NCBI RefSeq assembly: GCF_965363235.1
Contig: NC_134848.1
Location: forward strand, 66,096,681-66,160,680
Direction of reading: 5' to 3'
Origin: Mytilus galloprovincialis
Taxonomy: Eukaryota > Mollusca > Bivalvia > Mytilida > Mytilidae
DNA: 64,000 nt
The notes below the pieces were generated by a model, which was given only the letters and a program-made list of their open reading frames with translations, had not been told where the DNA came from and made no database searches. Of this stretch, positions 1-10,645 are shown one piece after another. The position numbers were made by a program, and so were the translations under genes. Positions within the stretch are counted from its first letter, which is position 1. The number at the start of each line of letters is the position of its first letter.

Positions 1-290
1 AAGAAAATCCATAACGGAAAGTCCCAAAAATGAAGCAAACAGAAAAAATCAAATGCTCAAACACATCAAACGAATGGATGACAACTGTCATATACCTGAC
101 GCTGTACAGCGAGACTTTTGTAAAATTTCCTAATACAACAAACCATGTAGAAGGTTGGCATAGTAAGCTTAAACAGTTAGTAAAGCACCACACCCAAACA
201 TCTCCAGGTTGATAAAGTTGTTGATACAAGAAGAAGTCTTCCATGCTCTCATACTTATCAAGGACAGAGACAATGGGAAACGTGTTAAAA
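1..290 (+). pseudogene. Decayed MULE-like transposase C-terminal fragment
   Basis: One frame holds TTNHVEGWHSKLKQLVKHH at about 130-200. A shifted frame just downstream reads LIKLLIQEEVFHALILIKD at about 211-267. An N-xx-EGWH motif followed by a Leu-rich 'I-x-KLI-x-x-LQ-x-E' helix is what I know from the end of MULE-type transposases, often found with FLYWCH zinc fingers in animals. Upstream, at about 75-130, a third frame gives a fitting WMDDNCHIPDAVQRDF. At least two frameshifts are therefore needed to join the pieces, so this is a dead fragment; the rest would lie left of the window. No terminal repeat is seen here. Family assignment is from motif memory only. Confidence 0.5.
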
Positions 291-300
291 TTCTATACCT

Positions 301-829
301 ATTTTTAGTATTGTGATAAAACTCGTTTTCTATATTGCATGTACTACCTGCATAAAGAAGTTACTTTAAACATGATACATATGTTGTTTTGAATTTCATT
401 CAGTTTTTATATCTTATAGTTTTATAAAAAAAAATTCGACTAGTTGACATTAAATGTACTTTTGCAAGTTTAGAAAAGGTAATGTTAAATTTATGTCTGA
501 TTCCCTTCAATTCCTTATTCAAAGACGATTGATTGGGTGACCTTCTTTGTGATTATCAAATATATCGATACTTATAATTGTAAATTAATTCATTTTAAAT
601 ATACAACAAAACTATTGACCACATACAGTTTTGAAGCATGAATTGTTTACATTAACTTAAAGTTTTCCTGTGTTTACAATAATTATATTGAAATAAGGTA
701 ACATGTTTATTATAATCAACTATCTATATCATTCAATATAGTCTCAATTGGTTAAATCTTACCTAGTTATTTTCATTGAAAATAAATACATATAGGATTT
801 TATAAATAACATTCCAGCTCCTTTGTTCT
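301..829. other. AT-rich DNA, no feature recognised
   Basis: No open frame, hairpin or recognised repeat was seen in this stretch between the transposase fragment and the SINE-like element. Confidence 0.5.
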
Positions 830-1078
830 ACCAGGGTTGATTTGTGCCGTATCACACCTACCAGATCTTTGTTTTGCATAATCTCCCTTGTTCTGTAACA
901 TTTTGGCGGGAATGTCAAATCCACTGTAAAACTTATAATTAATTATACGGAGAAGACTTTGATCGATCAAAATTTACGTTAAAGTATCCAGTTTCTATGC
1001 TGGGATTCGAACTCAAAACCTTAAGCATATCAAACCACGACACATACCACTACACCAGTTCGACTGGATACCAACTTT
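830..1078 (-). mobile_element. tRNA-derived SINE-like element (minus strand)
   Basis: Read on the minus strand, TGGTGTAGTGG (plus 1047-1057) fits the pol III A box TRGYNNARNNG exactly. GAGTTCGAATCCC (plus 1002-1014) fits the B box GWTCRANNC. The roughly 35-nt spacing is normal for a tRNA. The flanking stems do not form a clean mature tRNA, so I read it as the tRNA-like head of a SINE whose body runs down to about 830. Neither a clear tail nor target-site duplication was identified, so the ends are approximate. Confidence 0.5.
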
Positions 1079-1109
1079 CAGTAAATTAACATACATACTG
1101 AAAGTAAGC

Positions 1110-1312
1110 ACGATATTTTTATGGGGCGAGTTTGCAAACCTTTATTGAGTGGGGTTTAAACCATTTTCGTAAATAAGTGAGTTGTTAGACTGATTGTTCA
1201 ATTTGATGTTACACTTTTTCAAAATTGGGGCGAGTCATTAAACAAGAGTAGGGCGATTTTTTTTTATAAAGTGGCGAACTAGTGTGGGCCGATTTACCAG
1301 TGGGCGAGTTAA
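1110..1312. repeat. Degenerate GGGCGAGTT-type short repeats
   Basis: Imperfect copies of a GGGCGAGTT core recur at irregular spacing (around 1122, 1227, 1250, 1271, 1287 and 1303), including a 'ccagtGGGCGAGTTaac' variant. It looks like an eroded tandem repeat. No coding potential. Confidence 0.4.
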
Positions 1313-1460
1313 CATTGATTCATATTTAATCATCGTGTTCGGGGTTCATAAAGAGTATCCATTATATAGCAATACATAAAGTATATTATAATGGTTGTGT
1401 GGCGTTCTAAACTAGATTTCATGAACTGTATATGATTTTCTAATCTAAAACAGGTGGGAT

Positions 1461-1579
1461 GTAAAATAGTTATCCCATTCGGACTTTGTGTGTCAGTGTA
1501 AGATCACCATATGGCCTCCATGCAGCCATCGGTGTGATCTTACACTGACACAACGCATATTCGTGTGATAACTATTACA
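1461..1579. mobile_element. Foldback (MITE-like) element, 119 bp
   Basis: A perfect 19-bp inverted repeat (1489-1507 and 1534-1552, TGTGTCAGTGTAAGATCAC) sits inside a longer imperfect palindrome whose outer arms share ATAGTTATC (about 1466 and 1571). The spacer contains its own small palindrome (TGGCCTCCATGCAGCCA). This is typical of short non-autonomous foldback elements. No target duplication was identified. Confidence 0.55.
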
Positions 1580-2509
1580 GATATTGATTTTAAGCTTTTT
1601 AGATTTTTATATATCTTTTATTTTCAATGTATGCAATGCACTGATCTGTTGTGTCGATTTATATATAAAGGGTAATGATTGTCAATCACCCGTAACTTTC
1701 TATTTTTTTTTTATTCTATTTATTATCAAACGTGTTCCAAATATTAAAATAGACTGACCAAAATTATTAACATCAAAATAGTTGTTAACGGTATATCGGT
1801 ATATATATTGCTTCGGCAGCGTCATTATAAATAACAAAAATAAGACACTTTTTGTTTCACAGCATTGTTGTTTTAAACGGAAACACAATTATAGAACAAT
1901 AAAATCATGAATAAACCAAACACTAATAATTTTCGAGTAATGCAATGGTGTTGGTTTTTTTTCTGTTTCTTTTTGAAATATGAATACGTTTTTTTAAACC
2001 TGTCCTTCATTGAAAAGTTTTAATCGTAAAAATAGCCATATCTATATACTGTCTTGTTCAATCGACCTCTAATGAACTTTAGATTTTATTATTGATTTTT
2101 GTAAAACTCCTAATTCCTTAAATTATAATTATAAAAATTAAATGCACAAACGTTCTACCCTTTTTCCTCTGATAAAGTTATTGCATTATTTAAATTTGGA
2201 CTTTTTTGTGCATTGATTTTCTGTATAGGTTTCATTTATCATTAACATCGGTTTTTGGTTGAGTTAATTGTTTTTAATTTTTGTAACCATTGATTGGACT
2301 GTATTGTGCATTTATTAGTTTTATTCCGCCAACTAAAGTTAAAATGGGTTCACTTCTAAAATTAACCCCAAGTACAACGGAAAAAACAAAATGTGTCAGA
2401 TTTGATCAGTTGTGTAATGTACACAGTGTAGCCTATACTTTAAGAATAACTACGCCTTAGTGATCATAGTGATGAGACAATTAAGATCATTTATCTAAGT
2501 GGAAATTAG
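1580..2509. other. AT-rich intergenic DNA, nothing recognised
   Basis: Homopolymer-rich sequence without coding signal. A 62-codon open frame on the minus strand at 1700-1888 has no recognisable motif and is judged spurious. Confidence 0.5.
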
Positions 2510-2875
2510 GAGTGCATTTCCTGCAAACACAAACGATGCAAACGGCTAAGCGCGCACATGATCATTTCTTTCAAACATACGTTTGCAAAGTTTACATAAA
2601 CTTTGACAGACTATGCACACGCTGAAAATGTTTGTCGTTTGTTAGAACAAACGCTACATTTGTTTCAAACTTCAACCTAATTAAACGATGTATTTGTTTC
2701 TGTGTTTGTAAAATCTCTGTTTACCAACAACATGTACATGCATTATTGAAAGTTCAAACAGGGTCCGTAAAGACTTATTAAACGATGTATGTGTTTCTAT
2801 TTTTGTAGCGTTTAGAAAACAACAACAAACGCGACACAACGTTTAACAAAATTTTGGTAAGAAAGAAATGCACTC
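2510..2875. mobile_element. Possible MITE with short TIRs, 366 bp
   Basis: GAGTGCATTTC at 2510-2520 is exactly mirrored by GAAATGCACTC at 2865-2875. Inside, a segment beginning ATTAAACGATGTAT recurs as a direct repeat (about 2680 and 2777), and CAAACG/CGTTTG motifs are frequent. No transposase. The TIR is only 11 bp and no target duplication is clear, so this is tentative. Confidence 0.35.
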
Positions 2876-5324
2876 TATGCTTGTTATCTTTTACATATAT
2901 CTCATGATGTTTACAACTAAACCATCAATTGAATAATTTTCACACGGTATGGTGTCTGAACAAATCATTATTGGACAAACAACTATAAGGAAATTTAGAA
3001 TGCAACAGGAAAATGATTATACAATTTATTAGTCTCGTACCAGGCAAACGACGTTGCTCAATAGTCATAATTTGATTCAATAAAAAACAACTCCGGTTAT
3101 AAACTAAATCACAAGGAAATATATGAAATATAACAGGAAGACAATTGAACAACAAAAACATCAAGTAAAAACAAACACAAAAATACATATAAGCGGACTG
3201 TAGAAAACAACTACGATATTCCCGACTTGGTACAGGACATTTTGTGAAAGGAAGGTGGGTTGAACTTGGTTTTATGGCAAACAAACCCTCCCGCTTATTA
3301 TATATTAATCTATCGATCGCAATGGTATAACTACCGCTAAAACCATAACACTCCGCGACAGGAATACACTACAAACAAACACAAGCGTTTCCATTATTAC
3401 CAGGTATGGCTTCGGATTATATATATACCACACAACTAAACTACATTGCGCAAGAGAAAAGGGATATGCACATTACCACAGGCACCACTTGGGGTCAAAA
3501 CAAAAGAGCACAATCTCATAAATCAAAACATCAAAAACAGAGATTTGATCACTCATATTAATAACTTTGTCGTTTAGTTATATGTTTACTATACTGGCAA
3601 TTGTATGTAAGTGAATCACTTTTTCTTATACATGTTTTTTTTGTCATTACACTTTTTGCCGCTGGTAGGTAAATAAAATGTAGTGTATATTTGGTGACAA
3701 AAAATTAGGCAACCAATGATTACAATAATATTTAGCATTAAAAGCAAGTGAAGATTCAGACAATATTCAAATTTGACTCAATGAGCAATAAATTATTTCC
3801 TGATTAAAATTCATACTACAAAAAGTCGTTATATAGCATTCATATGAACTCTGATGTTATCCACTGAGTACGTTATCAAAATTGTCTGATTAAAAATTGT
3901 GCACTATTAAGGAAGGATCATCTTAACCTAGTGGTTGTAAACAATAGTATTCTAAATTTGATTATTATATCATATATAAAACAAAAAGCGAAATCCATAG
4001 TTCAATATATCTTTCCTTAATCAACTTAGAACTGATTACTTTGAATATTATGATTATCATATTGATAAGTTGAGTGTCTCATTGATTAGATATATTGTTT
4101 TTAAGTTTAAAATGTTCTTCATTCATCAACCTTCTATGAGCATCTTGAATTTTCTTTATTCTTCTTTCATTTTCATTGTTTGGTCAATGTGTTCTTCTCT
4201 TTATTTTTGCAATCAGATCACAATTCTGTAAAACACATCTAGAACCTCGTCAACAATAAATGTGTTGGATTTGTTAAAGAGGTAAAACAAAGGAAAATAT
4301 TCAAAAGTAAAAATAAGTATGTCAAGTGGAATGATAAAAAATAGTTGTGTTGTAATTAGTCACATCCTCAAATTCATTTTAAAACAAAACCCTAGGAAAT
4401 AGATATAAAATTAATATAACGTTGCATAAAGTTCAAAAGTACAGGAAATTATTTTGATGGTAATCGTTATACGCAAATAGATGTAAGTATGTTTTTTGAA
4501 TTGTAAAATTAACGAGAAGATAGTTCTTTGTCATGAATAACCTGTCATATTTCGATGTATGTAAACAAGTTTTATTTTGTCGCTTTACACGTCACTGGGA
4601 GTCCGTTCGTCCACTCATCTGTCCGGTCATGTAAGCGCTCTAATGGTTATCGTTATTGACATTTTTTTATGTATAATTTATCTCAAATGTTTATATTAGC
4701 AATATGTCGTACAAGTTAAAAACCGATCATTTATTTCAAAAAGACTTATGTCTCCAGGAAATTTAGTTTATACAGAAAATCCCATAATAAGCACTCTCGA
4801 TTCTACGTTTTTTGTATGTTTGTTATGGAGTTGATGTTAAATTTGTACATCAGTAATTGCTCAGATATAAATTGGAAAATCAGTGCTAAATGTTTTCAGT
4901 AGTTATTTCTTGTTGGAATACATCTATTTTCAACATTGCATATTATACTTATGGGCATTCTCACACCTTCAAGTTTTATGGGGTTGATATCAAGGGCTGA
5001 TATCAATAAGACCTTTCAACAGTTCAATAATGCCGACAAACTATTTCGACAGCAGTTCTTCTCCTTGAGAGTACAACTTTTGTTAGTTATCTAATTTCTA
5101 TATTCATTGTTAGATATTTATTAAAAAGCTTTAAATAAACTTTTACAAGTATTGTCATTTGGCACAAGACATTGATGAAACGTGTAGGATATACTTTTAT
5201 TTCGAAATATTTAGATCTCCTACATCTCCAAGAAACATTAAATTCCAATACAATATTATGATCTGTTTTGGTTCTTTCTGCTGGCGTTATCACTAATATC
5301 TGTCATCGTCCTCTAAATCCACAG
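2876..5324. other. Gene-free stretch
   Basis: AT-rich sequence. 3270-3540 resembles low-complexity mussel repeat DNA, and 4575-4660 carries a 'gtccgttcgtcc' type repeat fragment. The 114-codon minus-strand frame at 2940-3284 has no recognisable domain and is not called as a gene. No promoter could be assigned. Confidence 0.4.
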
Positions 5325-5400
5325 CAAGTTATCAGAGACTGAAAGATTCCTTCGTGTTGGTTGGTTGGAGAGATCGTGTTTACTACTTTGATTAACAACT
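5325..5400 (+). other. Putative non-coding 5' exon of the Toll-like receptor gene
   Basis: AACAACT ends at 5400 and is followed by GTAAGT at 5401, a consensus splice donor. A candidate acceptor (aaatccacAG) ends at 5324. The matching acceptor upstream of the receptor start is ttttatttgtAG, ending at 7612, 20 bases before the ATG. The intron would be 2212 bp and mostly transposon. A 5' UTR intron with an intronless coding sequence is common in invertebrate TLR genes. Whether 5325 is an internal acceptor or lies within the first exon cannot be told without transcripts. Confidence 0.35.
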
Positions 5401-5415
5401 GTAAGTTTTTCATTG

Positions 5416-7032
5416 TTAAGGTAGCACTATAGTCAGAATTTTCTGACTCCAACCAACAGTCTTTAAAGATTAATTTCTCAAAAATTACTCAATGGATTTT
5501 TAAAATCTTTAGCTCATTATAGAGGTGAAATATTAATTCTTCTTAATCTGTAAATAAATTAATTTTTGGTATGATTAATCTCAAACTATAGCTCCTTAAT
5601 TGCCAAAAAAGTGGTCTTCCAACTCGGATGAAAATGACACATTCAGGTCAAATGGTAGTGAAAATTTGTTTTCATCGCTTTAATCAACCATACACTATAA
5701 ACAAAACCGTGTCTCAGATTTTTGATATATGCCTCCAGTAAGAAGATATATTGATTTAACTGCTGGGTACCAAACCTCATTTCACCTTTCATCTTTGGAC
5801 AACTATAAATTCATTTAGAAACAAATTATCCAAAAACTGGGACACTGTATGGTAGAAAATACTCCCTTTAATCACATATATCAAAGTCAAACCAAAAGGG
5901 GTACCAATGAAGTTTCTATTTTCATTTTTTGCTAACAATTCTCATGAAAAATTGTTCAGAGAAATTACCTAAAAACTGAATTTCCCCCTTAGAACCCCTA
6001 TAAATGCATCATTAATACAAAAGTTCCACTGAGAACACCCCAGGAGTGTCCTGACACCATTATTTTATCAATATAACCACACACTTTGTGTCTTTGATGC
6101 TCTAATACTGTAAATTTTGAATTATATGTGCACTTACCAACACTAACTTAGCATTTGGCGGGAGTTTGACGTCACAGATTTGACCAACATCTGTGATGTA
6201 GCAATTAAATATAGACAAAGCTCCGCCTCTCTCCAGACAGTCTAAGATAAGAGAATAACAGGAATGACCAGCTGCATAAAAACAATTTTTAACATCATTA
6301 TATTCACTATAAAGAATGATTTCATTTGTATTTTAAAAAGAAATATACTATGAAATTAGCTAGAACATTAAAATTATGCAATGAAAGACATGCCCCAAAA
6401 AAGATCAAGACCTGATCCCCCTTGCTGGAAATAGACTGCCTCACATGATTCTTCAGTTTTATGAAATTTAAAAATTTCACATAAACTTAAAATTGGTTAA
6501 AGTGCCTGAAACTCCTAACAAAAGACAGATTCAGAGACATATACTTCTTGTTTGTAGTAAGAACCTTAAATGTTTAAAGTTTGTCAGAGGCTTTCAAAGA
6601 TACTTTCACACTCTTATCCTTATATATATAGTTTTGTTCATTTTAGTAAGATTTTTTTCCCTTTAGATTTTCTCCTTTTTAATAACTTTCCCTTTTCACT
6701 GTTTACTTCAAAGCTATATAAATTACTTTTGTTGCAATACACATGATACAATGAGATAAGACCACACTATTCTTCTTGTGGTCAGTGATTAACAGCTGGA
6801 CACTGGCATTAACAGATGATTGACATATTAGCCCCTCCTAAATGCCTATATATTTAGATTAATTACCATGTGCCTTTATTTACATAATTTCATTATCAAT
6901 TTACTCCCTGTTGTGATTTGAAAATTGATTTTTGGATTTTTACAAACTGTGCAGAATAATACTTACTTTAAAATTATGTGATAAAAAAAATATCTTAAAA
7001 AAATTCACTGTTAGACTGTAGTGCTACCTTAA
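5416..7032. mobile_element. TTAA-flanked non-autonomous DNA transposon, 1.6 kb
   Basis: TTAAGGTAGCACTATAGTC at the left end is mirrored at the right end (7014-7032) by GACTGTAGTGCTACCTTAA, with one mismatch in 19. TTAA lies at both borders, as expected for the target site of piggyBac-like or Sola3-like elements. No frame over 60 codons occurs inside, so it carries no transposase. The terminal pattern TTAAGGTRGYAC is shared with two 281-bp elements at 22216 and 51965. It sits 15 bp downstream of the proposed receptor 5' splice donor. The superfamily assignment is an inference. Confidence 0.6.
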
Positions 7033-7632
7033 ACATGTCATGATTTCCAATTTGAACATGACCAGAGTGCTATCTTTATATAAAATATCTTTTACTAACT
7101 GTGAGTACTATCTGTACTTTTTGTGTTTTTTTTTTTGGTTGTGCTTCGATCCAATCCTAAGCCACATGTTCATCGTATTAATCCTGAGTTTGTAATAATG
7201 TCATACTACTGTCCCAGTTTAAAGGAGAATTTAGCAATCACAAACGTCTTCAATCCTGCCTTATTTTGTATGTGCCTATTTGGAGTCATTATCCTGTTGA
7301 TCAGTACTAGTTGTCGCCACATTCGAATCATGTCAACCTTGGTTTATAATTGTTTCAATAACATTCATACCACATATTATATTTCAGTATCTGTTCAATG
7401 TCTACAATGCAGGATAGGAGGATATACTATTTGTTGTCGTCGATTATTTTCTTTCGGCACTCCGATTTTGATTTCCTTATAAAGCACTTATTTCAACGGT
7501 TCCGCCTTTTACTTCAATTTTCTAATGTTTGTCTTTAACTACATATTATTTGTGCAATAGTTATGTCATTAACTGATTGTCGTATGTATATATTTATTTG
7601 TTTTATTTGTAGTTTAAAGACTTTTTGGAACA
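7033..7632 (+). other. Remaining intron and 5' leader of the Toll-like receptor gene
   Basis: Contains a segment with CCAATCCTAAGCCACATG (about 7151) that partly recurs near 22560, and the motif CTGTGAGTACTATC (about 7099), also seen in variant form near 22654 and 35535. This suggests an old dispersed repeat. The 119-codon frame at 7123-7482 has no homology signal. A polypyrimidine/acceptor tract ends at 7612. Confidence 0.4.
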
Positions 7633-9744
7633 ATGAAGTATATACTAGAAGTTTTCATTTTGTCAATATCATGTAGAATAACAATGTGTATAAACAATCT
7701 AACATACCTTCATCAATGCCAATTTGACCTCAGATGCCAATGCAGACATGATCAGGAGTTTGTATATGTTGATTGCTCAAGTCAAGAATTGAAAGATATT
7801 CCACACCTACCCTTTAATGTAAAAACCCTAAATTTGAGTAATAATTCGATTCAGTATATAAAGGACTATACATTTGACAACCTTGCAAATCTAACAGATC
7901 TCGATTTAACAGAAAATAACCTTCAGACACTAAGGGTAGAACGATATTCTTTTGAAGGTCTTACTCAACTACAACGACTTACAATTGCAAACAATGATAT
8001 TTCCGTGATGTATTTACCTGAGGGAATATTTAAACCGTTAGTGTCATTGATGTATTTGAATGTAAAACATAATGCATTTCCTGAAAAAAGTCAGGGCAAA
8101 ATAATTGGTGATCTTCGTACTTTAGACACTCTGGAGATTGACATCAGGGAACCATATGTTGGCAGTCTATTTGGAGAAGGTGTATCATTCCTGAGAAGAC
8201 TTAAACGACTAGTTTCAGGCCTGTGTACTGTTTATATGTTAGAAAGTATGTCGTTTGTGCATATAGAACAATTAGAATACGTCGATATTTCAAGTTGTCC
8301 TATATCAATTATTATTCGCGATACTTTTAGAAACATGCACAGTCTGAAGTTTGTGAAAATACATTTTCGAAAACACCGTAATTCTGCTCAAGTCGACAAC
8401 ATAATTCGAGATTTACAGACAACCCCTATAGATACTTTGATAATGGAACGCGCATTTTTTACAGCAGTCATTTTCCCATATGATGTTTTCTTCTACTTAA
8501 ATAAGACCAGTATAAGGAGTTTACATATAACAAACAACATGTTGACGACATCATATATGTCTTCTTCATTCGAATATCTTCCCCCTTCGCTTCGACATTT
8601 GGATTTTTCAAGTGATAGATTGAGACAGTTATCAATTTATATGCCCTACTTACTGAGATTGAACCTTCGAAATAATTCTTTAGGAAAATTTCTTGCAGGC
8701 CATTCATATATGCTCTCTGCAAAAACAGATTTGCAAAGCATAGATCTTTCGATGAACAATATTCATTATTTGACATTTTCAATGTTCCATAACAACGTCC
8801 GTCTTGAAGTAATAAATTTAAGTCAGAACTATTTAATGGACATAACATTTGACACTTCACATTTATTGTCAATTCAAATTTTAGATTTGTCGGATAATTT
8901 AATCACACATTTCAATGATACAATTACGAAGGCTTTTACTACTCTTTTCCAAACAACAGATCTAAAAATAGATCTGACAAATAACATGTTGCAGTGTAGT
9001 TGTTATACGGTTAAATTCCTCCGCTGGGTGTTGGATCATAATAACCGGTTTTTGAACCAGGAACGCTACATCTGCAAATTTGAAAATGGTAATATTGCTA
9101 ACCTCACATCATTAAAAGAAACAGTTAACCAAATACAAAAGGAATGTTCTTCATATACGACATTGATTGTTTGTGTGGCCGTTGGAATATTTGCAGGCAT
9201 TTTAATTTTATGTTCTGGTTTAATTTATCGATATCGATGGACACTTCGTTATATGTATTACACGACAAAAAGTAAATATTATCGTTATAAACCAGTCGAA
9301 ATGGACGAAATATACTCTTTTAACGCCTTCGTCTCATATTCTGATAAAGAAAAAGATTTTATCATAAATGAATGGATTCCAAATATTGAACAAGCATGTG
9401 ACCTGAAATTATGTATCCATCAACGAGACTTTCTTCCGGGCGAAGATATTACTGTGAATATAACGAACGCCATCCGTGAGAGTAAGAAGACCGTGTGTAT
9501 CGTTACACGATCGTTTCTTGATTCTTATTACTGTATATTTGAATTTAATATGGCAAGAATGGAAAGCATTTACTCTAGGGGAGGACGCAGTACCATATTC
9601 CTGGTATTCTATGAAAACATACAACCAAAAGATCTTCCTCTGGTTATGTTAGAACTCGTTCAACAACAGTCATACATAGAGTATCCTCATGATCAGCAAG
9701 GAAATGTTGTATTCTGGGAGAAAATCAAAGAAGTGCTCGGATAA
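7633..9744 (+). CDS. Toll-like receptor (LRR-TM-TIR), single exon, 703 aa
   Basis: Pattern-recognition receptor of innate immunity, on the plasma or endosomal membrane. Residues 1-19 are a weak signal peptide. C29/C35/C37/C48 form an LRRNT-like cap. LRRs follow with clear LxxLxLxxNxI units, e.g. VKTLNLSNNSI, LTDLDLTENNL, LLRLNLRNNSL, IQILDLSDNLI; I count about 11 obvious repeats and several degenerate ones between. One LRRCT has C455, C457, C481 and C505, giving a single juxtamembrane cysteine cluster (vertebrate-like architecture). The TM helix is about 509-531. The TIR domain starts near 560: box 1 FNAFVSYS (563-570), box 2 RDFLPG (598-603) with the BB-loop proline P602, and box 3 FW (694-695). 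All signalling boxes are intact, so it should recruit MyD88-type adaptors. Start chosen because it directly precedes the signal peptide. The coding region has no introns. Ligand unknown; bivalves have large lineage-specific TLR sets, so no vertebrate orthologue is assigned. Confidence 0.95.
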   Translation: MKYILEVFILSISCRITMCINNLTYLHQCQFDLRCQCRHDQEFVYVDCSSQELKDIPHLPFNVKTLNLSNNSIQYIKDYTFDNLANLTDLDLTENNLQTLRVERYSFEGLTQLQRLTIANNDISVMYLPEGIFKPLVSLMYLNVKHNAFPEKSQGKIIGDLRTLDTLEIDIREPYVGSLFGEGVSFLRRLKRLVSGLCTVYMLESMSFVHIEQLEYVDISSCPISIIIRDTFRNMHSLKFVKIHFRKHRNSAQVDNIIRDLQTTPIDTLIMERAFFTAVIFPYDVFFYLNKTSIRSLHITNNMLTTSYMSSSFEYLPPSLRHLDFSSDRLRQLSIYMPYLLRLNLRNNSLGKFLAGHSYMLSAKTDLQSIDLSMNNIHYLTFSMFHNNVRLEVINLSQNYLMDITFDTSHLLSIQILDLSDNLITHFNDTITKAFTTLFQTTDLKIDLTNNMLQCSCYTVKFLRWVLDHNNRFLNQERYICKFENGNIANLTSLKETVNQIQKECSSYTTLIVCVAVGIFAGILILCSGLIYRYRWTLRYMYYTTKSKYYRYKPVEMDEIYSFNAFVSYSDKEKDFIINEWIPNIEQACDLKLCIHQRDFLPGEDITVNITNAIRESKKTVCIVTRSFLDSYYCIFEFNMARMESIYSRGGRSTIFLVFYENIQPKDLPLVMLELVQQQSYIEYPHDQQGNVVFWEKIKEVLG

Positions 9745-9862
9745 ATTTACCGATTCATTCTAAAAACCGTTTTTCGAAGACCTGATTTGAGTAATGTAAA
9801 CAGGGAAATTTTCGCAGTATTTTGATTTTCGCTATTTTTCGCGGTAAGAATTGAAACACGAA

Positions 9863-9868
9863 AATAAA
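9863..9868 (+). other. Candidate poly(A) signal of the receptor gene
   Basis: AATAAA about 120 bases after the stop codon, in an A-rich context. Plausible but unproven. Confidence 0.3.
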
Positions 9869-9933
9869 ACGACCGTGAAAATATCAAGGAAACTCTTTTT
9901 ATAACATTTACTTTTACAAGGTGTGACTTGAAT

Positions 9934-9970
9934 GGAGAGTTGCCTCATTGGCACTGATACCATATCTTCT
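9934..9970 (-). repeat. Dispersed repeat family A, end fragment
   Basis: Reads on the minus strand as AGATATGGTATCAGTGCCAA followed by TGAGGCAACTCTCC, a variant of the family-A head seen many times in this window. Confidence 0.6.
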
Positions 9971-10300
9971 AATATCTACGTATATAAGAAGAATATCTAT
10001 AGGACTACTGTATAACACAGATTTTATAAACGACACATATATAACTGAAATCATAGCTATATCTTATAATGAAAAGAAATGTTAGAAGTAAGGAATTTAA
10101 CGCTAATCATTACATCATAAACACGGAAGTCAACATTACGGATATTGTTATGTAACCAACACTCGTTACAAATGTGTAAATGACACATGTTAATCAGTAA
10201 TAAAAATCTACTACACAGAACAATTAAGATAAAAAGATCGACTAATTAGCATTAATCCTGACAGCATTTTTTTTTAATTAAGTCCCAATTAGTAAATATA

Positions 10301-10378
10301 GGAAGATTAGTGTGAGTGCCAATGAGACAACTCTCCATCCAAATAACAATTTATAAAAGTAAACCATTATAGGTCTAC
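10301..10378 (+). repeat. Dispersed repeat family A, 5' part
   Basis: GAGTGCCAATGAGACAACTC continues into 'tccatccaaataac', matching the copy at 31768 over about 75 bases. Confidence 0.7.
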
Positions 10379-10499
10379 TTTTCTGTTATTGTGTATGTGT
10401 TTTTACAAGCAAACATAACAAACTTTTAATCTACTTTAACATTAATGAACCGAAAACAAAAGGTTTCTGATTGATTGTATCACTTGATTTAAGATATAT

Positions 10500-10645
10500 G
10501 TAAAGCTGATCACTTGCTCTTTAACTTGGAACTTGTTTTGCTTTATAAATATTTTGATATGAGCGTCACTGATGAGTCTTATGTAGACGAAACGCGCGTC
10601 TGGTATACTAAATAATAATCCTGGTACCTTTGATAACTATATCCA
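10500..10645 (+). repeat. Dispersed repeat family G (3' part)
   Basis: Contains GATGAGTCTTATGTAGACGA and 'aacgcgcgtctgg' followed by 'cctggtacctttgataactat'. The same core occurs inverted at 13447 and in direct orientation near 14060. Confidence 0.75.

Noticed and set aside
1000-1070. Functional tRNA gene
   Set aside because: A and B boxes are present, but the acceptor and anticodon stems do not pair convincingly, so a SINE head is more likely.
7123-7482. 119-codon frame upstream of the Toll-like receptor
   Set aside because: No recognisable domain, contains dispersed-repeat sequence, and sits in the proposed 5' UTR intron.
8468-9624. Two minus-strand frames (134 and 71 codons)
   Set aside because: Shadows of the Toll-like receptor coding sequence.
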